A stretch of DNA of 30,201 nucleotides from JALZAQ01 sp038253885 (GCA_038253885.1 JBBSGP010000037.1:1-30201), one strand, 5' to 3'. Counted from the first letter of the stretch, positions 8,356 to 17,261 are shown. A program made the numbers and translations. The notes: a model not told the origin generated them from the sequence alone.

Positions 8356-9611
8356 ACCCAGAACGCCTGGTAGCCGGTCTCGATATCGGCTCCTCCAAGA
8401 CGACGGCTATCGTGGCCGAGGTCGTGGGGGAGTTGCCCAAGCATCCGAAGGTGAAGGTCCTCGGCGTGGGACAGGAGCGTACGGCGGGCATGCGCCGCGG
8501 CGTCGTCTCGGACATCGAGGAGACCACGCGCTCCATCAAGAAGGCGATGGAGGACGCGGAGCGGATGGCCGGGGCCGCGGTCGCCGAGGTATTCGCCGGC
8601 ATCGCTGGAGCCCACGTCGAGGCGATGACCAGCCATGGCGTGGTGGCCGTCAACGGGGATGAGATCACTCGCGCCGACGTGGAGCGGGCCAACGAGGTGG
8701 CGCGCACCCAGCAGATCTCGCCGGACCGCGAGCTGCTTCATGCCATCCCGCAGGAGTACCGCGTCGACCGGAACCAGGGCATTCGTGACCCGATCGGAAT
8801 GGTGGGCATGCGGCTCGAGACGGAAATGTACCTCGTGACGATCGGCGCATCGCCGGCCACCAATCTGCGGAAGTCGGTGGAGCGGGCAGGGTACCGGACA
8901 CGCGAGCTGGTGCTCGAGCCGTTGGCGAGCGCGCTCAGCGTTCTCACCGAGGATGAAAAGGAGCTGGGAGTCGCTCTGGTGGAGATGGGGGCTGGGACGA
9001 CCGACCTCGCCATCTTCCACGAGGGAAAGATTCGGCATCTGGGGACTATCGCCTTTGGTGGCAACAACGTCACCAGTGACATCGTCCATGGGCTGGGCGT
9101 CACTCAGTCGGATGCGGAGCGGCTCAAGGAGCGGTACGGATGCGCCTATGAGCCGATGGTCGATCCGGCGGACGTCATCGCGCTCCCGAGCACGGTGGCG
9201 CAGGGCGACCGCCAGATACCGCGCGAGCTGCTCAGCCACATCATCCACCAGCGGATGGACGAGATCTTCGACCTCGTGCGCCGCGAGATCAGCAACAGCG
9301 GCTTCGAGGGCCGGCTGAGTGCCGGACTGGTGCTGACCGGAGGGGCGGCGGCGATCGCCGGCTCGGCCGAGTTGGCGAGCGAGGCCTTTGGGACGGGAGT
9401 GAGGGTGGGAACGCCGGCCGACTCGGTGGGTGGACTCAACGATTCGGTCGAGGCGCCGCGGTTCGCTACCGTGGCGGGGCTCGCATTGTATGGGGCGCAC
9501 CGTATGGCGCTCGGCGGCGCCGCGGCCGGTGGCCGCCGGCTATCCGCGAGCACGCCGGGGATGGACAGGCTGGCCCAGCGAGTCAAGAGCTGGCTGCAGG
9601 ATTTCTTCTGA
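8352..9611 (+). CDS. ftsA: Cell division protein FtsA (actin-like Z-ring anchor)
   Basis: FtsA is an actin-fold ATPase that ties FtsZ filaments to the inner membrane. The 419-residue product shows the phosphate-1 loop GLDIGSSKTTAIVAEV near the N-terminus, the 1C domain segment VFAGIAGAHVEAM, the phosphate-2 loop LVEMGAGTTDLAIF and the adenosine motif LVLTGGAAAIAG. It ends with an amphipathic helix (LAQRVKSWLQDFF), the membrane-targeting sequence expected of FtsA. A GAGGG at 8343-8347 precedes the ATG. The start overlaps the ftsQ stop. A 190-bp gap then separates it from ftsZ, the largest in the cluster. Confidence 0.95.
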   Translation: MNPERLVAGLDIGSSKTTAIVAEVVGELPKHPKVKVLGVGQERTAGMRRGVVSDIEETTRSIKKAMEDAERMAGAAVAEVFAGIAGAHVEAMTSHGVVAVNGDEITRADVERANEVARTQQISPDRELLHAIPQEYRVDRNQGIRDPIGMVGMRLETEMYLVTIGASPATNLRKSVERAGYRTRELVLEPLASALSVLTEDEKELGVALVEMGAGTTDLAIFHEGKIRHLGTIAFGGNNVTSDIVHGLGVTQSDAERLKERYGCAYEPMVDPADVIALPSTVAQGDRQIPRELLSHIIHQRMDEIFDLVRREISNSGFEGRLSAGLVLTGGAAAIAGSAELASEAFGTGVRVGTPADSVGGLNDSVEAPRFATVAGLALYGAHRMALGGAAAGGRRLSASTPGMDRLAQRVKSWLQDFF

Positions 9612-9671
9612 GTCGAAGGGAGGGTGGGCCCGAACGCCGGGTCCGGACGTTTACCGCATTTCGTGCTGGTC

Positions 9672-9694
9672 CGTTCGGCCGAACGCATTATATT
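9672..9694 (+). promoter_or_regulatory. Candidate ftsZ promoter with palindromic operator
   Basis: In the 190-bp ftsA-ftsZ gap a TATATT box lies at 9689-9694. Immediately upstream, in the position of the -35/-10 spacer, is a perfect 14-bp palindrome CGTTCGGCCGAACG (9672-9685). No convincing -35 was found, which would suit an activator-dependent or repressed promoter. A transcript from here would carry a leader of about 100 bases. Both the promoter and the operator role are inferred from sequence alone. Confidence 0.4.
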
Positions 9695-9801
9695 GGTCCC
9701 GCCTCGCCCCGCCGCGCTCGTGGCGCGGGTGTGCCCGCCTCGCCGTTGCAGCTCCCTCCGCACCGCATGTCGCTCATACACATCGAGGAGTCCTTCCTCC
9801 C

Positions 9802-11010
9802 ATGATCTTCGAGTTCGAAGAGAACACGACCCAGAACGCCCGCATGAAGGTGGTGGGCGTTGGCGGCGGCGGTGGCAACGCCGTCAATCGAATGATCGAG
9901 GAGCACCTGGAGGGCGTCGAGTTCATCTCGGTGAACACCGACGCGCAGACGCTCCTCAACTCGAAATCAGACATCAAGATCCAGATCGGGAAGAAGCTCA
10001 CGCGAGGGCTCGGCGCCGGCGCGCGTCCGGAGATCGGGCGCCAGGCAATCGAGGAGAGTCGCGATGAGGTGGCCGCGGCGCTCAGGAACTCCGACCTCGT
10101 CTTCGTCACCTGCGGCATGGGAGGCGGCACGGGCACGGGCGCCGCCCCGATCGTCTGCGAGATGGCGAAACAGGCGGGCGCGTTGACGGTGGGGATCGTC
10201 ACGAAGCCGTTCCTGTTCGAAGGACGTAAGCGCATGCGCCAGGCTGAGATGGGGATCAGCGAGATGCGCAAGTACGTGGATACGATGATCGTCGTGCCCA
10301 ACGAGCGGCTACTGGCGGTGGTGGGCAAGGGAATTCCTTTCGGTGACGCTCTCAAGAAGGCCGACGAGGTTCTTCTCCACGCGACGCAGGGTATCTCCGG
10401 CCTGATCAGCGTGACCGGGCTCGTGAACGTCGACTTCGCGGATGTTCGCACCGTGATGCAGAGCGGTGGCTCGGCGCTCATGGGCACGGGCATCGGGCGT
10501 GGCGAGAACCGGGCGATGGAGGCGGCGCAGCAGGCCATCTCGAGCCCGCTGCTGGACAACGTCTCGATCTCGGGCGCCACCGGAGTGCTGGTGAACATCA
10601 CCGGTGGCAACGACCTCACTCTCGGCGAGGTCCATCAGATCAACGAGATCGTTCACGACGCCGTGGGCGATGAAGCCGAGATCATCTTCGGTGCGGTGAA
10701 CGAGCCGGCGATGCAGGGCGAGATCCGGGTCACTGTCATCGCCACCGGCTTCGATCGGGCGCTGCAGCCCGGCGTGGCGACGCCGGAGACACCCGGTACG
10801 CGCGGAATTCCGGTGACCCCGGTGATCCCCTTCCCGGGACAAAGGCCGGGTCGCGGATCCACCGTGACCGCACGCACGCCGATGAATCCGAGCGAGCCCA
10901 CACGCCGCAGCGCGGTCCCGCCGCCGCCGCCGGACGGCAAGAGTGAGAAGCGCGATCAGGATCTGAGCGACATGGAGATCCCGACGTTCATCCGCAGGCA
11001 GATGGATTGA
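9802..11010 (+). CDS. ftsZ: Cell division GTPase FtsZ
   Basis: FtsZ is the tubulin homologue that polymerises into the cytokinetic ring. The 402-residue product has KVVGVGGGGGNAVNRMI at the N-terminus, the tubulin signature GGGTGTGAAP, the T7-region synergy loop NVDFADVRTVMQ, and a Pro/Arg-rich flexible linker ending in the conserved C-terminal peptide MEIPTFIRRQMD that binds FtsA. The ATG at 9802 is preceded by GAGGAG at 9785-9790, eleven bases upstream. The reading frame continues into the intergenic space without homology, so it was trimmed to this start. The last codons overlap the possible TTG start of the next gene. Confidence 0.97.
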   Translation: MIFEFEENTTQNARMKVVGVGGGGGNAVNRMIEEHLEGVEFISVNTDAQTLLNSKSDIKIQIGKKLTRGLGAGARPEIGRQAIEESRDEVAAALRNSDLVFVTCGMGGGTGTGAAPIVCEMAKQAGALTVGIVTKPFLFEGRKRMRQAEMGISEMRKYVDTMIVVPNERLLAVVGKGIPFGDALKKADEVLLHATQGISGLISVTGLVNVDFADVRTVMQSGGSALMGTGIGRGENRAMEAAQQAISSPLLDNVSISGATGVLVNITGGNDLTLGEVHQINEIVHDAVGDEAEIIFGAVNEPAMQGEIRVTVIATGFDRALQPGVATPETPGTRGIPVTPVIPFPGQRPGRGSTVTARTPMNPSEPTRRSAVPPPPPDGKSEKRDQDLSDMEIPTFIRRQMD

Positions 11011-12269
11011 GGGGCGCGGCCAAAGGCATCGTCCTGGGCGGCGCTCTCCTCGTCCTCGTCGCGCTGGCCCACAGGCGCTCCGCGCCCCCCCCGAAGACGT
11101 CGGTCCCCGCGCTGGTCATGCCGCCCCTGACCGTGATTGCCTGGCGCGAGCGCGTCGACACACTGCACCACGGCGAGACGCTCAGCGCTCTGCTCGCACG
11201 CGGCGGGATGACACCGGCCGCTACCACGCAACTCCTGCGAACGGCAACGGCACTGGATCCCCGTCGCATGCCGGTGGGGATGGCGGTGACGACACGTCGC
11301 AGCGACGCCGATTCGCTTCCGTCGGAGATCGTGTTCCGGCTCGCGGTGGATCATCGGCTCTATGTCCGGTGGGTGGGGGGGGGCGCGCAGTGGGTGAGTG
11401 AGGACAGACGGCTGGCCTGGGTGTCGGATACCATCGCCGTAGCGGGAGTGATCCGCGCGAATCTCTACGAGGCGCTCGATTCAGCCGCGGCAGCCCTCCT
11501 TCCAGCGCCGCAGCGCGCGGAGCTCGCATGGGCGCTGGCCGATATCTATGAATATCGCGTCGACATGAGCCGTGACCTTCAGCCGGACGACAGATTTCGC
11601 GTGCTGTTCGTTCGCGGGCGCGGACCGGATGGATCGGTGCGGGTCGGCGACATTCTGGCGGCCCGCTTCGCACTCTCCGGTAGCGCGATCGAAGCCGTGC
11701 GCTTCATCGATCATGGCCAGCGAGCCGAGTACTTCGATCAGACGGGGAAATCCATGAGGGCGGCGTTCCTTCGCGCACCTCTCTCATTCCGCCGGATCTC
11801 GAGTGGCTTCGGTATGCGCAAGCATCCGATCTTGGGCATCTGGCGTGCGCACAAGGGAACCGACTACGCCGCCAACGCCGGCACGCCGGTGCGCTCCATC
11901 GGGGACGGTACGGTGATCTTCGCGGGTCACAAGGGCGGATACGGAAACGTCCTCGAGATCCGTCATCGGAACGGCTTCGTCAGCCGCTATGGCCATCTGC
12001 GCGCGTTCGCCTCCGGAGTGCGGCCGGGCCGTCACGTGGCGATCGCGCAGACCGTCGCATATGTCGGCATGACGGGTCTGGCGACGGCGCCGCATCTCCA
12101 CTTCGAGATCCTGGTGCAGGGCGCTCAGCGCGACCCTCGCGTCGCGCTCAAACAGACCGGCGGCGCTCCGATCGCGGCCAGTGAGCGCGCATCCTTCGAC
12201 GGAGTTCGCTCCGTGATGATCGAAGCACTCGATCGCGGCTTCCCGCATCCGGAGCGCGCGCTGCGCTGA
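11007..12269 (+). CDS. MepM/NlpD-like M23 family murein endopeptidase
   Basis: This 420-residue protein is a membrane-anchored peptidase predicted to cut peptidoglycan cross-links or to activate amidases. After an N-terminal anchor (GIVLGGALLVLVALA) comes a region resembling the OapA/LysM-like part of MepM (DTLHHGETLSALLARGG), and near the C-terminus a LytM/M23 domain. Zinc ligands are visible: HPILGIWRAHKGTDYAA (H-x3-D type) and PHLHFEIL (HxH), so the domain looks active, unlike degenerate NlpD/EnvC. The only start that keeps the anchor is TTG at 11007, overlapping the ftsZ TGA; the next ATG (11119) would remove it. It is the last gene before the terminator, in the division operon. Confidence 0.85.
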   Translation: MRGAAKGIVLGGALLVLVALAHRRSAPPPKTSVPALVMPPLTVIAWRERVDTLHHGETLSALLARGGMTPAATTQLLRTATALDPRRMPVGMAVTTRRSDADSLPSEIVFRLAVDHRLYVRWVGGGAQWVSEDRRLAWVSDTIAVAGVIRANLYEALDSAAAALLPAPQRAELAWALADIYEYRVDMSRDLQPDDRFRVLFVRGRGPDGSVRVGDILAARFALSGSAIEAVRFIDHGQRAEYFDQTGKSMRAAFLRAPLSFRRISSGFGMRKHPILGIWRAHKGTDYAANAGTPVRSIGDGTVIFAGHKGGYGNVLEIRHRNGFVSRYGHLRAFASGVRPGRHVAIAQTVAYVGMTGLATAPHLHFEILVQGAQRDPRVALKQTGGAPIAASERASFDGVRSVMIEALDRGFPHPERALR

Positions 12270-12292
12270 CAGTCGCCTGATGATCGAGCTGG

Positions 12293-12324
12293 AAGAGCGG
12301 GCGCCGGGAGCCCGCTCTTTTTTT
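12293..12324 (+). terminator. Intrinsic terminator of the dcw cluster
   Basis: A 10-bp perfect stem AAGAGCGGGC / GCCCGCTCTT (12293-12302 with 12310-12319), a 7-base loop and an uninterrupted T tract to 12324 lie 24 bp after the M23 peptidase stop. This is a textbook Rho-independent terminator and marks the end of the division/cell wall cluster. Confidence 0.92.
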
Positions 12325-12343
12325 GCCCGGGACGTCCGCCGGC

Positions 12344-12350
12344 TTAGCTT
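12344..12350 (+). promoter_or_regulatory. Candidate -10 box, leaderless start of VWA-like gene
   Basis: TTAGCTT lies just after the upstream terminator and ends 8 bases before the ATG at 12359. There is no Shine-Dalgarno-like sequence in between. A start of transcription at the A of the ATG would fit the normal -10 to +1 distance. Inferred from spacing only. Confidence 0.35.
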
Positions 12351-12358
12351 TCCCGGCC

Positions 12359-14161
12359 ATGGCGACCTGGTCGGTGGCGCTGGTGGCGGGAACGCTCCTC
12401 GCGGTGCTCCTGTACGGATGGCGGGAGCCACGCTCGGCCGGTCGCGTGATCCCGCTGATCGCGCTTCGCGCCATTGCGTTGGCTGGCACCGCCGCGCTGT
12501 TCCTCGACGCGCCCGCCGGCCGCGCCCGGCTTCCCCCCGCGATCGTCGCGCTCGATGTCTCGCAAAGCTGGTTGCGCGGCCGTGACAGCAGCGGCTGGCG
12601 TCGAGCGATGTCACGGGTGCGCTCCCTTGCTCCCGATTCCCTCCTCCTGTTCGGTGACTCCGCTCGGGTGGGCGGGCCGGTGCCACGTCCAGACGATGCG
12701 GCCTCCCGCGCCCAGCCGCTGGCCGAGCGCGCGCTCGGGAGCGGTCGCCCGGTGATCGTTCTCACCGACGGGGAGATCGACGATCCCGCATCGCTTCGGG
12801 CGCTGCCCGCCGGATCTCGCGTCGAGCTCTTCCGGGACAGTGCTCGATTGGACGCCGCGCTGGTGTCGCTCGATGCTCCGGCCGCGGCGGTGGCCGGTGA
12901 CACGATCGATCTGCGAGTGACCCTGCGGAATGGCCCGATCGCGACGAGCGCCGGCACGCTCTCCATCCGGATCGGCGACGCACCGGCCCTGTCGGTCCCC
13001 CTCGACGCGCTCGAGCCGCGCGCCGAGAGGACGCTCCCGGTTCGCCTGCCTCTTCCGGTCGCCGCATCGTCGTCCCTGCTCGCGCTCGCGATCATGGTTC
13101 CTGGTGATGTCGAGCCGCGGAACGACAGTCTCGGAGTCTCTCTCGAGATCGCGCGCGCGGCGGGAGCCGTTCTGGTCTCCACTTCTCCCGATCTCGATGC
13201 GCGTTTTCTGGTGCCAGTGCTGCGCGGCGCTGTCGCTCTCCCGACACGCGCGTACTACCGGGTCGCGCCCGGGAGCTGGCGACAGGAAGGAACGCTCGCC
13301 CCGGTGGCCGAAAGCGATGTGCGCCGGGCTCTGCGCGACGCACCGCTCGCCATCCTCCATGGTGACACGGCGTTCTTTGGCTCCCCCCGAACGGTGACGA
13401 CTGGGGCTCTCGCTCTTCTCTCACCTCCACGCGACACGGCGGAGGAATGGTATCCCGTTGGCGCACCGGTCTCGCCGATCGCGCCGGCGCTCTCGGGCGT
13501 TGGCTGGGACAGCCTGCCGCCTCTCGACGTCGGTCCGCTCTCCTCGGCGGGGGAGTGGATAGGCCTCGACGTGGCGCGTGCGCGCCGCTTCGATCGACGA
13601 GGGGTCATCGTCGGGCGCGCCGCCGGCCGGCGCTCAGTGGTGGTCGGCGCCTCCGGGTTCTGGCGGTGGCGATTTCGCGGCGGCGCGAGCGCAGATGCGT
13701 ACGCGGCGCTCTGGGGGAGCATCTTTGATTGGCTGGCCGCCGAGCGGCCTGATACGCGTGCTGCACTCCCGGCGGCGGGCGTCGTGCGCGCCGGCGACGT
13801 CGTCAGATGGCGTCGCGGATCGGGACAGGATAGCGTCGTCGTCGCATTTGTGCGGAAGCGCGGTGCCCCCCGCCAGGACTCCGTGCGCCTGCGCTTCGGC
13901 AGCGCCGGGAATGTCGCCGAGAGCGCGCCTCTCTCGCCTGGCACTTACGATATCCGGGTGCCGGGCGGGTCGGCGTTGCTGGTCGTGAACACGGCGTCGG
14001 AGATGCTGCCGCGCGCTCCCACGGCGAAGGCTGGTCCGATCGCCGCACCAGCAGGGCTCGCCGATCAGCCGCGACTTCGCGAGCAGGGCTGGGCGTACCT
14101 GGTGGTTCTGGTCGCGCTGTGTGCCGAGTGGCTGCTGCGGAGGCGGGTGGGGCTGCGGTGA
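12359..14161 (+). CDS. Membrane protein with VWA-like N-terminal region (BatA-type)
   Basis: I do not recognise an exact family. The 600-residue product has two N-terminal transmembrane segments (about 3-18 and 29-46), then a segment shaped like a von Willebrand A domain: VALDVSQSW gives the DxSxS metal site and VIVLTDGEIDD resembles the second conserved strand. A long extracytoplasmic part follows, including CARDB-like beta segments around 170-260 (AVAGDTIDLRVTLRNG). A final transmembrane helix (WAYLVVLVALCAEWLL) and basic tail close the protein. This layout resembles BatA/aerotolerance-type or large VWA membrane proteins. ATG 12359 was preferred to a TTG 36 bp upstream because that lies next to the terminator. 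The gene stands between the dcw terminator and ftsY, with its own promoter-like box. Confidence 0.6.
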   Translation: MATWSVALVAGTLLAVLLYGWREPRSAGRVIPLIALRAIALAGTAALFLDAPAGRARLPPAIVALDVSQSWLRGRDSSGWRRAMSRVRSLAPDSLLLFGDSARVGGPVPRPDDAASRAQPLAERALGSGRPVIVLTDGEIDDPASLRALPAGSRVELFRDSARLDAALVSLDAPAAAVAGDTIDLRVTLRNGPIATSAGTLSIRIGDAPALSVPLDALEPRAERTLPVRLPLPVAASSSLLALAIMVPGDVEPRNDSLGVSLEIARAAGAVLVSTSPDLDARFLVPVLRGAVALPTRAYYRVAPGSWRQEGTLAPVAESDVRRALRDAPLAILHGDTAFFGSPRTVTTGALALLSPPRDTAEEWYPVGAPVSPIAPALSGVGWDSLPPLDVGPLSSAGEWIGLDVARARRFDRRGVIVGRAAGRRSVVVGASGFWRWRFRGGASADAYAALWGSIFDWLAAERPDTRAALPAAGVVRAGDVVRWRRGSGQDSVVVAFVRKRGAPRQDSVRLRFGSAGNVAESAPLSPGTYDIRVPGGSALLVVNTASEMLPRAPTAKAGPIAAPAGLADQPRLREQGWAYLVVLVALCAEWLLRRRVGLR

Positions 14162-14181
14162 GCCCGGCATCGGACACCGAT

Positions 14182-14187
14182 TAGATT
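14182..14187 (+). promoter_or_regulatory. Candidate -10 box, leaderless start of ftsY
   Basis: TAGATT lies 6 bases before the ftsY ATG (14194), in the 32-bp gap after the previous stop. No ribosome binding site is visible between them. The distance is that expected if transcription begins at the start codon. Prediction only. Confidence 0.35.
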
Positions 14188-14193
14188 CTCGGC

Positions 14194-15126
14194 ATGGAAA
14201 GGATTCTCCGGCGCGCCGACGACGTCCCGCGCAAGTCGCTCTGGCAGCAGATCAAGGACGTTGCCCTCCTCGACGTGGGAGTGCTGGTCACCGGCGGCGT
14301 CACGGCCGGCTCGCTCGAGCGGCTGGAGGAGATTCTCCTCGAGGCGGATTTCGGGGTGCCGATCGCGCTGCGACTCGTGTCCGATGTCGAGACGGTGGCC
14401 CGGAAGGGGCTGGTGAGGACGCAGGAGCAGTTTCTCGAGGCGCTGCGGAGCGGCGTCGAAGCGGCGCTCCGCGCGGGACGGAGTGATCCATCTCTCGTCC
14501 TCTCGGCGGCGCGGCCGACGGTCGTTCTCGTCGTTGGCGTGAACGGAGCGGGGAAGACCACGTTCATCGGAAAGCTCTCCGCTCGACTTCGGGCTCAGGG
14601 GAAGACGGTTCTTCTGGCGGCCGGGGATACCTATCGCGCTGGTGCCATCGACCAACTCCGCATCTGGGGCTCACGCACGGGAGCGCAGTTCATCGGCAAC
14701 CAGGCGGGGAGTGATCCCGCCGCCGTCGCCTTCGATGCGCTCGACGCCGCCGTGGCCCGGGGGATCGACGTCGTGATCGTCGACACGGCGGGACGCCTGC
14801 ACACGCAGGAAAACCTGATGACGGAGCTGCAGAAGGTTGGCCGCGTCATCGCCAAGCGCATCCCGGGCGCCCCGCATGAGACACTGCTGGTGCTGGACGG
14901 AACGATTGGCCAGAACGCGGTCGCTCAGGCAAAGGCATTTGCGGAGTCGGTACCGCTGACCGGTCTCGTCGTCACCAAGATCGATGGCACGGCGCGTGGC
15001 GGCATCGTGCTGGCCGTGCACGAGGCGCTCGACGTGCCGGTGAAGTTCGTCGGCGTCGGCGAGAAAGCGGAGGATCTGCGCGCCTTCGACGCGGCGTCGT
15101 ATTCGCGAGAGCTTCTGAGCGCCTGA
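14194..15126 (+). CDS. ftsY: Signal recognition particle receptor FtsY
   Basis: FtsY docks SRP-ribosome complexes at the inner membrane and shares a composite GTPase site with Ffh. The 310-residue product is essentially only the NG domain: an N-domain helical bundle, then the SRP-type P-loop GVNGAGKTTFIGKL, DTYRAGAIDQL (insertion box), DTAGRLHTQENLM (G3), TKIDGTARGG (G4) and KFVGVGEKAEDL near the end. GVNGAGKTT and the C-terminus separate it from Ffh, which would carry an M domain. The acidic A domain of E. coli FtsY is absent, as in many bacteria. recG follows after 19 bp and is probably co-transcribed. Confidence 0.95.
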   Translation: MERILRRADDVPRKSLWQQIKDVALLDVGVLVTGGVTAGSLERLEEILLEADFGVPIALRLVSDVETVARKGLVRTQEQFLEALRSGVEAALRAGRSDPSLVLSAARPTVVLVVGVNGAGKTTFIGKLSARLRAQGKTVLLAAGDTYRAGAIDQLRIWGSRTGAQFIGNQAGSDPAAVAFDALDAAVARGIDVVIVDTAGRLHTQENLMTELQKVGRVIAKRIPGAPHETLLVLDGTIGQNAVAQAKAFAESVPLTGLVVTKIDGTARGGIVLAVHEALDVPVKFVGVGEKAEDLRAFDAASYSRELLSA

Positions 15127-15145
15127 CTCGCTGCCCCGGCTTCGC

Positions 15146-17230
15146 ATGGCGACAGTCCAGCTCGGTACCGCCGTCACGTACCTCAAAGGGGTCGGCCCGC
15201 ACCGTGCCGAGGCGCTGCGCCGGCTGAACATCGTCACCGCTGGCGACCTTCTGTACCATCTGCCACATCGGTACGTGGACGCGAGCACCGTGTCTCCGAT
15301 CGTCTCGCTCGAGCCGGGGATGGAGGTGACGGTGCTTGGCACCGTCATCTCGAAAGGAGTCATCCCGACACGGAAAGGCTTGCGGATCTTTCAGGCGGTG
15401 ATCCGCGACGATAGCGGGATGATCGAGGCCTCGTGGCCCGGGCAGCCTTTTCTCGATCGCACAATCCGAAAAGAGGACGTCCTGCTGCTCACCGGGCCGG
15501 TGCGCTTCTTCCATGGGCGGCAACTCGTCCCGCGTGAGTACGCGAACCTCGGCAACGACGGAGGCGCACGCTCCGGAACGGCCGGAGGGCGTGTGCTTGC
15601 CGTCTATCCGGCGACCGAAGGGCTGTCGGTGAAGGTGCTGCGCGGACTGATCGAGTCGCATCTCGATTCGCTGCTCGGCCTGGTGCGGGAATATCTGCCG
15701 CCGGCGCTGCTCGCGCGCGCGGCGCTGCCGCCCCTTCCCGACGCGCTGCGGATGGTCCATCGCCCTCCGACGATCGCCGACGCGATGCGAGGTCGGGCGC
15801 GTCTCGCCTTCGAGGAGCTGCTGTTTGTTCAGATCCTGCAGCGTCGTGCACGGGAGCTGGCTCGCCAACGCCGCCGCGGGATCACGTTCGTCAACAGGAG
15901 AGAGCTCACCACCGCGCTCCGGGCGGCGCTCCCGTTCGCGCTGACGGCGGCGCAGGTGCAGGCCACGCGCGAGATCGTCTCGGACATGTGCAGCGACCGG
16001 CGCATGCACCGCCTTCTCCAGGGCGACGTCGGAAGCGGTAAGACGATCGTCGCGCTATTCGCGGCGCTGGTCGCCGTCGAGAACGGTTACCAGGCCGCGA
16101 TCATGGCCCCGACGGAGCTCCTGGCCGAGCAGCACGCCCGCACGATCGAGCGGCTGCTCGCGCCCCTTGCGATGCAACCGGTGCTCCTCACCGGAAGCAT
16201 GCCGGCTCGGGAGCGAAAGGTGGCGTCCGACAAGCTCCGGAGCGGCGCGCCCCTGATCGCCATCGGGACGCACGCTCTGGTGCAGCAAGCGACGGTCTTC
16301 GGCAAGCTCGGGCTGGCGGCCATCGATGAGCAGCACCGGTTTGGCGTCGAGCAACGAGCGGCGCTCGGCGCCAAGGGTGGCGGGGACGCCGCCGATGTGT
16401 TGCTCCTCAGCGCGACACCGATCCCGCGGTCGCTCGCCCTCACATTGTATGGGGACCTCGACCTGAGCGTTCTCGATGAGCGTCCGCCAGGGCGGTGGCC
16501 GGTGAAGACGGCGATGCGTCCCGAATCGGCGCGGGCACGGGTTCTCGAATTCGTGGATCGCGAGATCGAGCGCGGGCGTCAGGCGTACATCGTCTATCCC
16601 GTGATCGATGAATCGGAGAAGACCGACCTCAGAGCGGCGACGACGATGTTCGCGGAGCTCGCGGCGGGGCCGTTCGCGCATCGGAGAGCGGCGCTCCTTC
16701 ACGGCCGCCTCGATGCCGGCGAGCGCGACGACATCATGCGCCGCTTTCGCGATCGCGAGCTCGACCTGCTGGTCGCGACAACGGTGATCGAGGTCGGCAT
16801 CGATGTCGCGAATGCCAGCGTGATGCTGATCGAGCATCCCGAGCGCTTCGGCCTGTCCCAGCTCCATCAGCTTCGCGGCCGCGTGGGGCGAGGCGCGGAG
16901 GCCTCATACTGCATCCTGCTCGGCGATGTGAGCCCCGATGTGGCGGAGCGGCTGCGCATCTTCGTGGAGACCGACGACGGATTCGCGATCGCGCGCGCGG
17001 ATCTGAGATGGCGCGGCATGGGGGATCTGTTCGGGGAGCGCCAGAGCGGGATGCCCACGTTTCGCGTCGCCGATCCCTTGCGCGACGAACAGCTCAACCT
17101 TCTCGCTGCCGACGTGGCTCAGGAGCTGTTGGCGGCTGATCCGGAGCTCGCCCGGGGAGAGAATGCCGGCATGCGAAAGGCGCTATCGGAGAGGTACTCA
17201 CGGGCGCTGGAGCTCTTTCGCGTCGGCTGA
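15146..17230 (+). CDS. recG: ATP-dependent DNA helicase RecG
   Basis: RecG remodels stalled replication forks and branch-migrates Holliday junctions. The 694-residue product has the N-terminal wedge region (YLKGVGPHRAEALRRL and LLYHLPHRYVD), an OB-fold (VTVLGTVISKGV), then superfamily 2 helicase motifs: Walker A GDVGSGKT (Lys299), MAPTELLAEQHA (Ia), DEQHRFGVEQR (II, Asp394), LLSATPIPRSLAL (III), and motifs V-VI ending in QLRGRVGRGAEASYC. The TRG motif region follows. Length is normal (about 690). No Shine-Dalgarno sequence stands out before the ATG. Confidence 0.96.
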   Translation: MATVQLGTAVTYLKGVGPHRAEALRRLNIVTAGDLLYHLPHRYVDASTVSPIVSLEPGMEVTVLGTVISKGVIPTRKGLRIFQAVIRDDSGMIEASWPGQPFLDRTIRKEDVLLLTGPVRFFHGRQLVPREYANLGNDGGARSGTAGGRVLAVYPATEGLSVKVLRGLIESHLDSLLGLVREYLPPALLARAALPPLPDALRMVHRPPTIADAMRGRARLAFEELLFVQILQRRARELARQRRRGITFVNRRELTTALRAALPFALTAAQVQATREIVSDMCSDRRMHRLLQGDVGSGKTIVALFAALVAVENGYQAAIMAPTELLAEQHARTIERLLAPLAMQPVLLTGSMPARERKVASDKLRSGAPLIAIGTHALVQQATVFGKLGLAAIDEQHRFGVEQRAALGAKGGGDAADVLLLSATPIPRSLALTLYGDLDLSVLDERPPGRWPVKTAMRPESARARVLEFVDREIERGRQAYIVYPVIDESEKTDLRAATTMFAELAAGPFAHRRAALLHGRLDAGERDDIMRRFRDRELDLLVATTVIEVGIDVANASVMLIEHPERFGLSQLHQLRGRVGRGAEASYCILLGDVSPDVAERLRIFVETDDGFAIARADLRWRGMGDLFGERQSGMPTFRVADPLRDEQLNLLAADVAQELLAADPELARGENAGMRKALSERYSRALELFRVG

Positions 17231-17261
17231 CTGTCAGCGAGCGGTGGAAGCGCCTCGAATC

